Below, in pieces: positions 1 to 12,059 of a DNA stretch of 64,000 bases. The DNA is taken from contig OX442314.1 of NCBI GenBank assembly GCA_949358305.1, positions 36,203,608 through 36,267,607 of the forward strand, given 5' to 3'. The position numbers were made by a program, and so were the translations under genes. How positions within the stretch are numbered: position 1 is the stretch's first letter; each line of letters begins with the position of its first letter. A model generated the notes under the pieces. That model was not told the DNA's origin and did no database searches. It saw only the letters and a program-made list of their open reading frames with translations. Source of the stretch: Strigamia acuminata (lineage: Eukaryota > Arthropoda > Chilopoda > Geophilomorpha > Linotaeniidae).

Positions 1-101
1 TTATTGCATGTATCTCGATTGTTGAGCACCATTCTCCACATTCACCGAGAATGGCATCAAACAGCTAAATTTCAAGTTTCTTTTCATTTCATTCGCACGG
101 A

Positions 102-2268
102 ATGAATCATCTACGCGTCCTGTGCCTCACCACAAGTGCGCTATTCGGTGGTTGCGTTTGCGGCTCCTTTTCAAACAAACTCAAACACCAATTTCTCCGA
201 GTCAGCGCCCAACCGACCTGCCCAAAGGACGACGATTGCCCGGCACTAGACAGCAGCGAGACCAACATCTTGGACCTTTCACAAAGTCCTTTGGACGGCA
301 GAGATGTGCAGCGCGGTGCCGCCAAAGGCTCGCCCGGCGTCCAAGGTTGGATCCACGAACCGGGTTCTTGCAAATGGATCGAAGCGATCGCCAAGCCGGG
401 CGGACTGGCGAGCCAGTGGCTTCCGTACGAGAAGGGCGGACACGTTTTTCCACATTACGAAGTTCCGACAAGAGTCTTGTTAGACTATAGGGATTTTCTT
501 CTGTGTTACGACACGGAGACGAAGACGCCGATCTGGGTGTTGGAAGAGATTACGATGAAGGGACTTACGACGAAGCCCAAGAGTTTTCAGGGTTTTTGCC
601 GAGTGGACGAAAGACTGCCCGAAGAGCTGCAGCCGTTGCGTCGAGATTACGATGATGCGAGGGAGAGGTTTAAGTATTTGGTCTTGAACTATCTGGATTT
701 TCATAAGCATACGGCTGATGAGAGTTATGTGTTGACTGGTCTGGCACCGAGGGTAAATTTGCACATTTCTTTTCATTTTGCTGTTCAAATTCAAAAATTG
801 ACTCGTATTTATTTTTACTGCTTTAAAATTAATTTTTACCGCTTTTCAATCAATTTTTAACGTTTGAAATCAATTTTACCGCTTTTAAATCAATTTTTAA
901 CGTTTGAAATTAATTTTTAACGTTTGAAATCAATTTTTAACGTTTGAAATCAATTTTTAACGTTTGAAATCAATTTTTAATTTTTGAAATCAATTTTTAA
1001 CGTTTGAAATCAATTTTTAACGTTTGAAATTATTTTTTAACGTTTGAAATCAATTTTTAACGTTTAAAATTAATTTTTAACGTTTGAAATCAATTTTTAA
1101 CGTTTGAAATCAATTTTTAACGTTTGAAATCAATTTTTACCGTTATTAAATCAATTTTTACCGCTTTTAAATCAATTTTTAACGTTTGAAATCAATTTTT
1201 AACGTTTGAAATCAATTTTTAACGTTTAAAATTAATTTTTAACGTTTGAAATCAATTTTTAACGTTTGAAATCAATTTTTACCGCTTTTAAATCAATTTT
1301 TACCGCTTTTAAATCAATTTTTACCGCTTTTAAATCAATTTCTACCGCTTTTAAATCAATTTTTACCGCTTTTAAATCAATTTTTACCGCTTTTAAATCA
1401 ATTTTTAACGTTTGAAATTAATTTTTAACGTTTGAAATCAATTTTTAACGTTTGAAATCAATTTTTAACGTTTGAAATCAATTTTTACCGTTATTAAATC
1501 AATTTTTACCGCTTTTAAATCAATTTTTAACGTTTGAAATCAATTTTTAACGTTTGAAATCAATTTTTAACGTTTAAAATTAATTTTTAACGTTTAAAAT
1601 TAATTTTTAACGTTTGAAATCAATTTTTAACGTTTGAAATCAATTTTTACCGCTTTTAAATCAATTTTTAACATTAGCCAGTAGAATAACTTGAAATTAA
1701 CTTGATGATCCTTGAATAGAGTATACCTCATACATCGGTACAATCAATAGAATGAAATGGCTGTACTGTAATATTTTAATTGTCATTATTTCTAGGCAGT
1801 GAAAAACTTAGGAGAGCATCTGTCGTTCGACGTATGGGATGAATTCTTCCACTACATTTACCAATTAAAGGTCACCTACAAATACGACGACGTGTTTGTT
1901 TTATCAGGTCCTTTGTATCTACCCAAGTAAGCTCACTCTCAATCCTCTCCCTACTCCTATTGGTGTTTTCATTCCACAGAAAAGACAAGAAAGATTGTAA
2001 CACCTACAGACGCTACGAACTAATAGGAGACAGCAAGATTGGAGTTCCGACACACTTTTTCAAAGTGATCGTTTCCACCAAAGACGGGCACTTGCGTTTC
2101 GAATGCTTCAAATTTGAAAATAAAATATCCGACAAAAATTACGATTTGAGGGAGTTCACGGTCAGGAGAGAACAACTGGAAAAAGAAGCTGGATTTACTG
2201 TTTTCAAGGAAATTGAAGATTGTCAAATCAAGTCCAAATGCATGGAGCCGAGATACGTCAAAGTATAA
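102..2268 (+). CDS. EndoG-like pseudo-nuclease A (3 exons)
   Basis: Exons 102-752, 1796-1926 and 1980-2268 give 356 aa. The family is mitochondrial endonuclease G (DNA/RNA non-specific ββα-metal nuclease). Visible landmarks are an N-terminal hydrophobic segment (residues about 5-25) ending in a VSAQP box shared with the other copies, then FLLCYD, the VFVLSGPLYLP segment, YELIGDSKIGVPTHFFKV and GFTVF. These match EndoG YVLCYD, TGPLFLP and KYQVIG..VAVPTHFFKV. The DRGH catalytic motif is absent: the equivalent region reads RERFKYLVLNYLDFH, so even the His base is gone. The metal-binding LNQ..W..LE helix reads VWDEFFHY. Intron 1 is phase 0 and intron 2 phase 2, as in copies B-E. By family one expects a mitochondrial location; by sequence it should be catalytically inactive. 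A role is unknown. EndoG homology is firm, exon ends fairly firm. Confidence 0.85.
757..1674 (+). repeat. AT-rich minisatellite, 20/21-bp unit, intron 1 of copy A
   Basis: About 45 tandem copies of a unit reading TTTTTAACGTTTGAAATCAA (20 bp), mixed with a 21-bp variant carrying ACCGCTTTTAAATCA. It fills almost all of the 1.04-kb first intron of copy A. The two variants alternate in blocks, as expected from unequal exchange or slippage. Confidence 0.95.
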
Positions 2269-2712
2269 AATCTCAATCATACGAGCAGCGTTCAAAAATA
2301 TATTTTACAATGGATTGCAATATATTAAAAGATGCAAAACTAATTGCAATTCAATTTCAATGTATTTTTGAACCATAATGGTCGCACTCATTTCGTCAAA
2401 TTTTCTTTCCAGGCTGCCTACAGTTGCGTGCAACAACTTTAACACGAAAATGAAAAATGGAAAATGGAAAATTGCGTATAAACTTTTTATTTATTTGTAC
2501 AAAATGTATTAAATAAAAATTACACTAAAAAACTCCAGCAAAATCCATCGTTTATTCTTTAACAATGCTCAATGTTGACACTGCTTTGACAATACTTGAA
2601 AACATGATTATTATTAAGAAAAAAAACCATTTTCTTTTCTAAATTTGTCAAAATTTGACTTCCAAAAAATCCAAAATTATTTGCAATCCAAAGCCACAAA
2701 ACTAAATAACCG

Positions 2713-5700
2713 ATGTCAATATTTAAAACTCTTTATTCGATTACAACTGTTGCACTCGGCGGAAGTTTCCTGGCAAACCTTGCCGACCAATTCAAGCAGA
2801 CGTTGAAGGTTAACGCAACACAATCCGAAACTCAGGAACCCGATGTGATTGCGGTCGAGCGTGAAGATGGAGCTTCGGAGAAAAAGAAAGAGAAGCCAAA
2901 CCTAATTCCAAAACGAATTCCAAAACGAATTCCAAAACCAAAGGTGAAAGTCAAAGCGGATCCGCCAGAGCCAGAGCCGGCGATAAGTTGGCCCGCTTAC
3001 AGCAAGGGTGGATCCGTTTTCCCGCATCCTGAGGTGTCCAGCAGGACAATTCTCGAGTATGATGATTATGTAGTGTGCTACGACAACCAAACTCGCACGG
3101 CCGACTGGACTTTGGAACACATTACAAAATGGAGTGCAGACCCACTCACAGTGTTTCCACCAATCACTTGGGATGAGTGTAGGATTCCAGAGCAATTTCG
3201 AGCGGACGAAGATGATTTTAAAGATGAATTAGATGGGTGTGAGGAAGAGGATTCAGATCCTTTGGAACTTGATCCTGTGGAACTTGATCCTGAGGATGAT
3301 GAAGACACTTGTTTATCCACAAATGTTCTACCACAGGTGAGTTTCAATAGGAATCATTCAATATTCGCTGATTTTGAAACTATCGCAAGGAAAAAGTTTG
3401 ACTTTCATGTTTATTTCACAGATCATAGATCGCAAAGATCCTAAAAAGCCTACAATTTCTACGGAGCCTACTACTCCTACAGGTCCTGAAGTACTTACAG
3501 CTGACGTTCCTTCAAGTGATGTTCCTGCAGCTAAAGCTCCTGCAAATCCTACACGTTCTAAAGTTCCTGCAGCTAAAGTTCCTGCAGATACTACACGTCC
3601 TAAAGTTCCTGCAGCTAAAGTTCCTGTAGATCCTACACGTCCTAAAGTTCCTGCAGCTAAAGTTCCTGTAGATCCTACACGTCCTAAAGTTCCTGCAGCT
3701 AAAGTTCCAGCGGATCTTTCCGCCCCTACACGGCCTAAAGTGCCTGCAGAGGCTACCACTTCTACACGTCCTAAAGTTCCTGCAGATGCTAACGCTCCTA
3801 CACGACCTAAAGTTTCTGCAGATGCTATCGCTTCCAAACGTCCTAAAGTTCCTGCAGATGCTACCGCCTCTACACGTCCTAAAGTTCCTGTAGATCCTAC
3901 ATGTCCTAAAAGTCCTGCAGATCCTACATGTCCTGATGATTCTACATATTCTAAAGTTCCTGCATGTCCTAAAGTTCTTGCAGATCCTACATGTCCTAAT
4001 GTTCCTGCAGATCCTACACATCCTAAAGTTCCTGCAGATCCTTCATGTCCTAAAGTTTCTGCAGATCCTTCATGCCCTAAAGTTCCTGCATGTCCTATAG
4101 TTCCTGCAGATCCTACATGTCCTAATGTTCCTGCAGATCCTACACATACTAAAGTTCCTGCAGATCCTTTATGTCCTAAAGTTTCTGCAGATCCTTCCTG
4201 CCCTAAAGTTCCTGCATGTCCTATAGTTCCTGCAGATCCTACATGTCATAATGTTCCTGCAGATTCTACACATCCTAAAGTTTCTGCAGATCCTTCATGC
4301 CTTAAAGTTCCTGCATGTCCTATAGTTCCTGCAGATCCTACATGTCCTAATGTTCCTGCAGATCCTACACATCCTAAAGTTTCTGCAGATCCTTCATGCC
4401 TTAAAGTTCCTGCATGTCCTATAGTTCCTGCAGATCCTACATGTCCTAATGTTCCTGCAGATCCTACATATCCTAAAGTTCCTGCATTTCCTTCATGTCC
4501 TAAAGTTCCTGCAGCTAAAATTAATGCAGCTAAAGTGCCTGTAGATCCTACATCTCCTAAAGATCCTGCAGATCCTACATGTCCTGATGTTCCTGCAGAT
4601 CCTACATATCCTAAAATTCCTGCATTTCCTTCATGTCCTAAAGTTTCTGCAGCTAAAATTAATGCAACTAAAGTGCCTGTAGATCCTACATCTCCTAAAG
4701 ATCCTGCAGATCCTACATGTCCTGATGTTCCTGCAGATCCTACACATCCTAAAGTTCCTGCATTTCCTTCATGTCCTAAAGTTTCTGCAGCTAAAATTAA
4801 TGCAGGTAAAGTGCCTGTAGATCCTACATCTCCTAAAGATCCTGCAGATCCTACATGTCCCATTGTTCCAACAGATCCTACATATTCTAAAGTTCCTGCA
4901 TGTCCTAAAGTTTCTGCATTTCCTTCATGTCCTAAAGTTCTTGCATTTCCTTCATGTCCTAAAGTTTCTGCAGTTAAAATTAATACAGCTAAAGTTCCTG
5001 TAGATCATACACCTCCAAAAGTTCCTGCAGCTAAAATACCTATAAATATTACATGTCCCAAAGTTTATGCAGCTGAAATTCCTGTAGATCCTACATGTCC
5101 CAAAGATCTTTCAGCTGAAGTTTCTGCAAATCCGATATGTCTTGAAGTTCGTGTAGCTCCTTTATGTCCTAAAATTAATGCAGCCGAAGTTCCTGCAGAT
5201 GCTACATGTCATACTATCCCAAAGGTTTCTACAGCTCTTGCAGTTGCTAAAGTTCCTAAAGTTCCTACAGATGTAAATCCTGTAGAGATTAGATGTCATA
5301 CAGCTCCAAAAGTTGCTACAGTTCCTGCTGTTCCTACAACCACTGTAATATTTCTTACAGCTGCAAATGCAGATGCTACATTTCAAACAACTCCTAAAGT
5401 TCCAATAGGCTCTGCTGTTCCAACAACATCTAAAGTTCACACAGAAGCTGCTGTTCCTAAGGCCCCTAATGCTATTACAGCTATAGTTCCTGCAGATGTC
5501 ACATGTCAAACAGACCCTAAAGTTCCGATAGCCCCTGCAGATCCTGCATATCACTCAGCACCTAAAATTCCATTTGCCCCAGCAGATCCTGCATATCATT
5601 CTGCCCCTAAAGTCCCTATAGCCCCTGCAGATCCTGCATGTCATACAGCCCCTAATGTTACGACTGCTGAAGTTGTTGTGGATTCTGCATGTCATCCAGC

Positions 5701-7413
5701 CCCTAAAGTTACTACTGCTGAAGCTCTTCCAGTTCCTGCTTGTCAGCCAATCCCTAAAGTTACTACTGCTGAAGTTCCTACAGATCCTGCAAACCATACA
5801 GCTCCTAAAATTCCTATAGCTCCTGCAGTTCCTGCAGCCCCTAAAGTTAATGATGCTACTGTTGTTCCAACAGCTCCTAAAATTCCTATTGCCCCTGCAG
5901 TTCCTGCGGCCCCTAAAGTTAATGATGCTACTGTTGTTCCAACAGCCCCTAAAGTTCCTACAGAATCTTGTGTTCCTGCAGCTCTTAAAGTTGATAATGC
6001 TACTGTTGTTCTAACAGCCCCTAAAGTTCCTACAGAATCTTGTGTTCCTACAGAACCTTGTATTCCTACAGAACCTTGTATGCCTACGGAACTTTGTATT
6101 CCTACAGAACCTGTAGTTCCTACAGAACCTTGTGTTCTTACAGAACCTTGTATTCCTATAGAACCTTGTATTCCTACAGAACCTTGTGTTCCTACAGAAC
6201 CTGCAGTTCCAACAGCCCCTGAAGTTCCTATAGCACCTTGTGTCCCTGCAGAACCTTGTGTTCCTATAGAACCTTGTGTTCCCATAGAACCTTGTATTCC
6301 CATAGAACCTTGTATTCTCATAGAACCTTGTGTTCCTGTAGAGCCTTGTGTTCCTACAGAACCTTGTGTTTCTACAGAACCTTGTGTTCCTACAGAACCC
6401 TGTGTTCCTACAGAACCTTGTGTTCCTACAGAATCTTGTGGTCCTACAGAACCTGTAGTTCCAGCAACCTCTAAAGTTTCTACAGAACCTTGTGTTCCTA
6501 CAGAACCTGCAGTTCCTACAGAACCCGCAGTTCTGGCAGTCTCTGAAATTGCTACAGCTGAAGTTCCTGCAGATGATGCATGTCCTACAGCAGCTACAGT
6601 TTCTACAGATCCTAAAGTTCCTACAGCCCCTATCGTTGCTGCAGCTGCAGTTCCTGCACGTCCTACAGACCTTAAAGTTTCTACAGCTCCTGCAGTTCCT
6701 AAATCTCCCAAAGTTCCTACAGCCCCTATCGTTGCTGCAGCTGCAGTTCCTGCACGTCCTACAGACCTTAAAGTTTCTACAGCTCCTGCAGTTCCTAAAT
6801 CTCCCAAAGTTCCTACAGCCCCTATCGTTGCTGCAGCTGCAGTTTCTAAATCTTCCAAAGTTCCTGCAGCCCCTACAACTCTGTGGAATGAATTACACGA
6901 TTACACAGTGCATCTAAGAGAACATCATCAAAACATTTATGTCTTATCTGGTGCTTTGTATTTGCCTATGTAATTAATTTTGTATTAATATTCTGATGCT
7001 TTTCTTAATGTTTGTTTTTGTTGGCTATCCAGATGCAAACCTGACGGAAAATGGTTCGTAAACTACGAAGTTATTGGGAAGAAACTATTTGCAATTCCAT
7101 CTCACTTTTACAAAGTGATACTTGCTGAGAATTTAGGTGGCAGTTTTCGTCTGGAGTGCTTCAAATTTGAAAACAAGAATACTGATAATAACGACTTGAG
7201 AGATTATCAAGTGTCAAGAGATGATTTGGAAAGAGATGCAGGGTTTTTGATATTCAATGAAGTTGCTGACATCAAGGTCATGGATAAGGATATAGAATCA
7301 AACTTTGCAAAGGTAATAATTTATCATTTCATTATTCTAGAGCAAAAAAAAAAAACATTTTTATTTATTGTTTATTGTTTCAGATTCGGTACGCACAACC
7401 AAAGCCAGAATGA
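2713..7413 (+). CDS. EndoG-like pseudo-nuclease B with giant proline-rich repeat (4 exons)
   Basis: Exons 2713-3336, 3422-6969, 7033-7312 and 7384-7413 give 1,493 aa. The N-terminus (about 35 aa, hydrophobic, ending LKVNATQ) and the blocks YVVCYDNQTRTADWTLE, YVLSGALYLP, NYEVIGKKLFAIPSHFYKV and ECFKFENK identify an EndoG-fold protein. The catalytic region is replaced by an acidic stretch (DELDGCEEEDSDPLELDP), so neither the DRGH motif nor its His survives. Exon 2 adds more than 1,100 residues of Pro/Ala/Val/Lys/Thr/Cys repeats (xPKVPADPTC type, later PTEPCVP) between the TNVLPQ strand and the LWNELHDY helix, that is, inside the core where EndoG binds its metal. Splice phases are the same as in A, C, D and E. 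The frame is open through 3.5 kb of repeat, which argues that it is translated. Function unknown. Confidence 0.82.
3480..6860 (+). repeat. Coding tandem repeat of copy B exon 2
   Basis: Degenerate 12-15-bp modules (CCTAAAGTTCCTGCA, GATCCTACATGT) are combined into higher-order units of roughly 100-150 bp between 4000 and 4900. From about 6030 to 6530 the unit changes to CCTACAGAACCTTGTGTT, and 6600-6850 holds near-identical 105-bp repeats. The array encodes xPKVPADPTC- and PTEPCVP-type peptides on the plus strand. Long antisense open frames here are by-products of the periodicity. Confidence 0.95.
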
Positions 7414-7623
7414 ATATAATCCGAATTCATCACCGAGAAATTTGTCAAATTAAATTAAAGTTAAAATTAATTCATGAAAAATACAAAAAAAAATGAAAAA
7501 TTAATATTCACAACGAAAATTAATAAATGGAAGAAATTTAAAGGAAATAAAATCATAATTAATACTTGTATTTGAAAAAAAAATTTTTTATTTTATATGC
7601 AAAACTCAAATTACATTTCTCAA

Positions 7624-7750
7624 TTACAACACCCCCTATTGCCAACTCCCGAATTAAATTCAAGCGCCATAAATGAAAAAACATCACCAACAATCATGTG
7701 CAATTAAACCTCAAAATTTCAAAATCCCAAGTCCATTTTCCCTCAATTAA
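7624..7750 (+). promoter_or_regulatory. 5' flank of copy C, shared with copy D
   Basis: The 125 bp before the ATG of copy C are about 85-90% identical by eye to 14466-14586 before copy D. Shared pieces include CAACTCCCGAATTAA, TTCAAGCGCC, CAATCATGTGCAATTAAACC and the bases up to the start codon. A conserved core promoter plus 5' UTR is inferred; no TATA box is evident. Confidence 0.5.
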
Positions 7751-10511
7751 ATGAGTTATTTTCGTCTTTTACATGTATCGTCCACAGCCGCACTCACCGG
7801 GACGTTATGCGCAGCAATTGCGGACAAATGGAGATTTCTCCTAAAAGTAAACGCACAACCCTACGGTTCAACGGAATGCAACTCCAACGTGTTCATCGAA
7901 CCAACCTCTCACACCGAGCACCAGCCTCCAACAACATCCGCATGTGCGATCCCCCCGACTTGCACACAACCGATTTGCGGAGGACCAATTTGCGCAAGCA
8001 CGTCCAGCCCTGACGAACCCATTTTCGCAACCCCAACCTGCGACAGACAACCGATAACTCAACAACCGACTTTCGAAAAACCAATTTGCGGACAACCAAT
8101 TTGCGATCAACCAATTTGCGAACACCCAATTTGCGAACACCCAATTTGTGGCCAACCATCCACTTCTGAAGAACCGATTTGCGCAAGTCAATCGACTTCT
8201 AGCGAAGCGGACAGCGGCAAAACTGCCGAAGTGTTCAAATTGAACCGTCGGAGGAGGCCGGCCGATGCTCGGCCGCTACGTGGCAAGCCGTCGGAATTAC
8301 ATCGTTATGCGGATCCCGCACCTCCGAGAGACGAAGCGACGGTTCATCCTCCGACCCAACCGGCTCTGCGTTGGCCAAAGCACAAGGAGGGAGCGCCCGT
8401 GTTTCCCTGGCCGAAATTCGCGACTCGAAACCTCGTCGAGTACGAGGATTTCATTCTGTGCTACGATAATCAGACGCGGACGGTTTGCTGGACTTTGGAG
8501 TACCTTGTGGGGAAGCAGGTTGAGGATTTGAGGTGGAGTCCGCCCGCTGATAGAGAAGAAACGAGAATTGCGGCGGATTTTCGGTCGGGCGACGATGATT
8601 ACCGGTCGTCGGAGGATCGGTTTAGGAAACAACACGCGGCTGAAATTGACTACCATGTGGATCGTTGTAAAGGGAATGTTGAGGAGGCTTGTGTTTATAC
8701 CAATGTGTTTCCACAGGTGTGAAAAATGTGTTTTTTTGTACGATTTAATAGTTTTTTTTTATTTTTTATTTTGCATTTGCAGGTGATGGAAAGTGAATGT
8801 CATTGTTGGACTTTGTGGAATGAGTTGTACGATTATGTAGTGGATCTTTCGAAATTCATAATAGATGTTGTGATTCTGACTGGTGCTTTATATCTGCCTC
8901 AGTAAACATTTTTTAAATCTGTTTTTGAACGTAGGAATTGACAATTAGTTATGATTTTACTTGGAATTTTATGATTTTAGTTGGAATTTTATGATTTTAG
9001 ATGAAATTTTATGATTTTAGTTGAAATTTTATGATTTTACTTGAAATTTTATGAATTTACTTGAAATTTTATGATTTTACTTAAAATTTCAGATGGAATT
9101 TTATAATTTTAGTTGGAATTTTATAATTTTAGTTGGAATTTTATGATTTTACTTGAAATTTTATGAATTTACTTGAAATTTTATGAATTTACTTGAAATT
9201 TTATGAATTTACTTGAAATTTTATGAATTTACTTGAAATTTTATGAATTTACTTGAAATTTTATGAATTTACTTGAAATTTTATGAATTTACTTGAAATT
9301 TTATGAATTTACTTGAAATTTTATGAATTTACTTGAAATTTTATGAATTTACTTGAAATTTTATGAATTTACTTGAAATTTTATGAATTTACTTGAAATT
9401 TTATGAATTTACTTGAAATTTTATGAATTTACTTGAAATTTTATGAATTTACTTGAAATTTTATGAATTTACTTGAAATTTTATGAATTTACTTGAAATT
9501 TTATGAATTTACTTGAAATTTTATGAATTTACTTGAAATTTTATGAATTTACTTGAAATTTTATGAATTTACTTGAAATTTTATGAATTTACTTGAAATT
9601 TTATGAATTTACTTGAAATTTTATGAATTTACTTGAAATTTTATGAATTTACTTGAAATTTTATGATTTTACTTAAAATTTCAGATGGAATTTTATAATT
9701 TTAGTTGGAATTTTATGATTTTACTTCAAATTTCAGGTGGAATTTTATGATTTTAGTTGGAATTTTATGATTTTAGTTGGAATTTTATGATTTTAGTTGG
9801 AATTTTATGATTTTAGTTGGAATTTTATGATTTTAGTTGGAATTTTATGATTTTAGTTGGAATTTTATGATTTTAGTTGGAATTTTATGATTTTAGTTGG
9901 AATTTTATGATTTTACTTCAAATTTCAGGTGGAATTTTATGATTTTAGTTGGAATTTTATGATTTTAGTTGGAATTTTATGATTTTAGTTGGAATTTTAT
10001 GATTTTAGTTGGAATTTTATGATTTTAGTTGAAATTTTATGATTTTAGTTAGAATTTTATGATTTTACTTGAAATTTCAGACGGAATTTTATGATTTTTT
10101 TGTTTGATTTCATTCATTTGTGTATACTTGTGCACTAATGTGTTGTCTATGCAGACAAAATGAAGATGGTTCGTGGTCTGTTAAGTACGAGGTGATTGGA
10201 GCCAACAAAGTGGCAGTGCCGACCCATTTCTATAAAGTGATCATGTGTCCGAATTGGGATAAGAAAATGCGGTTGGAATGCTACAAATTTGAAAACAAAC
10301 TCAACATCGATATGGATTTGAAGAAGTACGTTATTCCGAGACACAAATTGGAAAAAGAAACTGGATTTAAAATCTTCGAGAGAGTGCCCGACTCGCTAAT
10401 CAGTACTGTTAGAGAATTTCCTCCTTCCATTAAAAGGGTAAACCGAACACACACCACACTCAAATTTATCCAATACGTTTTCAATTTTTCTTTCTCTAGC
10501 GTGAGCGTTGA
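7751..10511 (+). CDS. EndoG-like pseudo-nuclease C (4 exons)
   Basis: Exons 7751-8716, 8783-8901, 10155-10437 and 10500-10511 give 459 aa. The order is: N-terminal hydrophobic anchor or targeting segment (residues 1-37, ending LKVNAQP); a low-complexity linker rich in PICGQP/PICEHP pentapeptides (about 70-150); a basic stretch (NRRRRP); then the EndoG-like domain with FILCYDNQTRTVCWTLE, FRKQHAAE, TNVFPQ, LTGALYLP and KYEVIGANKVAVPTHFYKV. The DRGH motif has become RKQH: the His remains, but Asp, Arg and Gly are lost. The metal-site helix reads LWNELYDY with no LNQ and no Glu at the ligand position. The last exon adds only RER before the stop, so the C-terminus is the least certain part. Closest relative in the array is D, including the promoter. 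Confidence 0.85.
8935..10095 (+). repeat. 20-bp minisatellite in intron 2 of copy C
   Basis: A strictly 20-bp tandem repeat. Flanking blocks use GGAATTTTATGATTTTAGTT. The centre (about 9121-9660) holds roughly 25 identical copies of TTATGAATTTACTTGAAATT with no visible change, pointing to recent amplification. It makes up nearly all of the 1.25-kb intron. Confidence 0.97.
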
Positions 10512-10699
10512 GAGACATCGACTCCCGATGCTTATCTCCAACCAAACCGTTTCTGTAAAATATTTATCGAGTAAAATGAACAATTATTATTGCCTAGGTA
10601 CTCTCATTTTGTGATTTTTACAACAAACCAATACCGCGTTATTTTATCAAACACCTTCTTGATCTTCACCGCAACGCATACTCAAATCTTACAAAACAT

Positions 10700-10836
10700 C
10701 AAATCGTCCGCGTAACGTAACGACACGTTCACATTACGTTACGTGGGAAAAAGGGGTATATAAAGATACTCGGTGGAATGAAAGATTATTCGCACTTGCT
10801 TTTGCTCGCGTAACAGTCTAATCTAAAAATCGTAAG
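10700..10836 (+). promoter_or_regulatory. Promoter of SRPK-like gene 1
   Basis: An inverted pair of the 10-mer CGTAACGTAA (10711-10720) and TTACGTTACG (10734-10743) precedes a TATA box, TATATAAA, at 10757-10764, about 73 bp before the ATG. The same inverted 10-mer pair lies upstream of the second SRPK-like gene (50612-50621 and 50679-50688), which supports a shared regulatory element. Which factor binds it is not known. Confidence 0.6.
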
Positions 10837-11988
10837 ATGAACACTGTAATCAATTGGTTGAAAAGTCTGACCGAGAGTAAAGAGACGAATAAGTCAGTGT
10901 TGCGTAATTATTTCCATTACGAACCAACAGCCACGGAACGCACTAATGCATCTGTTGCTGAAATACAGGTCGACCCAAACCTGGTTTTTAAACCAACGGA
11001 CGATTATTACCCGGTCAAAATCGGAGAGACGTTCCGTAATAGGTACACGGTTGTTCGCAGACTCGGCTGGGGATTTTTCTCAACCGTTTGGTTATGTACC
11101 GATCTAAAGGACGCGCGAACAGTTGCTTTGAAGGTAGTAAAGGGCGGAGCCTACTTTACTAAAGTAGCCATCAAAGAGATTAAAATGTTACAATGTGCTG
11201 GACATTACGACGGTCCTCACAAGGACAAGGTGGTCCAGTTGCTAGACTACTTTAATATTACAAGCGACAGCGGCAAGCACATTTGCACCGTGTTCGACGT
11301 TTTGGGCGACAATTTGTTGACGTTAATTTATAAGTTTAGAAATAATGGTCTGCCCTTAGCGAGTGTGAAGAGCATCGTAAGACAGGTGCTCCAAGCGTTA
11401 GACCACTTGCATAACACCTGCAACATAATCCACACAGACATTAAACCTGATAATGTTTGTGTGAACCAAAGTGAACTAACACCTAACTCGGATTACGAAG
11501 TTACTTTGGCCGATCTTGGAAACGCCTGTTGGGTAAACCGGAAATTCTGTCGGAGCATTCAAACTTGGCCTTATCGGTGTCCGGAGGTCATCCTAGGAGC
11601 CGATTACGATGCAACTGCGGACATTTGGAGCACGGCGTGCATGGCGTTTGAGTTGGCGACGGGACATTTACTCTTTCCGGCCGATTCTGTGTGTCAGGAT
11701 GGATCAATGTCGCAAGATGAAATTCTCCTTGCTCTCATGGTGGAGTTGCTCGGTGACGTGCCTAAACAAATGGCCTTCTGCAGGAGCTTCTTCACCGGAA
11801 AGGGCAAACTCGTACGGTTTCCCTTGCTCAAACAGTATGGCCTCGTCCAACTGCTTACCGAGATGTACGAATGGGATGTTAAAGATGCGCGTGAATTTAC
11901 CGACTTCTTACTGCCCATGTTGGCCATTGATCCGAAAAGGCGCAATTCGGCTAAAGATTGCCTCAGACACAAGTGGCTTCGAGTGTAA
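10837..11988 (+). CDS. Intronless SRPK-like protein kinase 1
   Basis: 383 aa, single exon. It belongs to the SR-protein kinase (SRPK) group that phosphorylates RS-domain splicing factors. Motifs in order: Gly-rich loop RRLGWGFFSTVWL (about 76-88), VALKVVKGG with the ATP Lys, catalytic loop HTDIKPDN (SRPK uses HTD rather than HRD), metal motif as ADLGNACWV (SRPK uses DLG), YRCPEVILG, DIWSTACMAFELATG, and the C-terminal LLPMLAIDP...CLRHKWL. The long spacer that splits the lobes in animal SRPK1/2 is missing, so the kinase is near-minimal. No introns and a near twin at 50956 suggest an origin by retroposition followed by duplication. All catalytic residues are present, so activity is likely. AATAAA at 12033-12038 is a probable poly(A) signal. 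Confidence 0.9.
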   Translation: MNTVINWLKSLTESKETNKSVLRNYFHYEPTATERTNASVAEIQVDPNLVFKPTDDYYPVKIGETFRNRYTVVRRLGWGFFSTVWLCTDLKDARTVALKVVKGGAYFTKVAIKEIKMLQCAGHYDGPHKDKVVQLLDYFNITSDSGKHICTVFDVLGDNLLTLIYKFRNNGLPLASVKSIVRQVLQALDHLHNTCNIIHTDIKPDNVCVNQSELTPNSDYEVTLADLGNACWVNRKFCRSIQTWPYRCPEVILGADYDATADIWSTACMAFELATGHLLFPADSVCQDGSMSQDEILLALMVELLGDVPKQMAFCRSFFTGKGKLVRFPLLKQYGLVQLLTEMYEWDVKDAREFTDFLLPMLAIDPKRRNSAKDCLRHKWLRV

Positions 11989-12059
11989 TTTGAACATCCA
12001 AAAATATGACAACAATTAATTTTATGGAACAAAATAAAGTCAAATTCGTCAATTTAATA

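Noticed and set aside
1-101. Upstream exon or tail of another EndoG-like copy before copy A
   Set aside because: No EndoG block is readable in these 101 bases; probably the 5' flank of copy A.
5743-6858. Long antisense open frame (371 codons) opposite copy B exon 2, and similar ones at 3358-4863
   Set aside because: They arise from the short coding repeat being open in several frames. No splice context or homology supports them.
757-10095. Repeat arrays considered as CRISPR
   Set aside because: The units are contiguous with no unique spacers, and the DNA is animal nuclear sequence.
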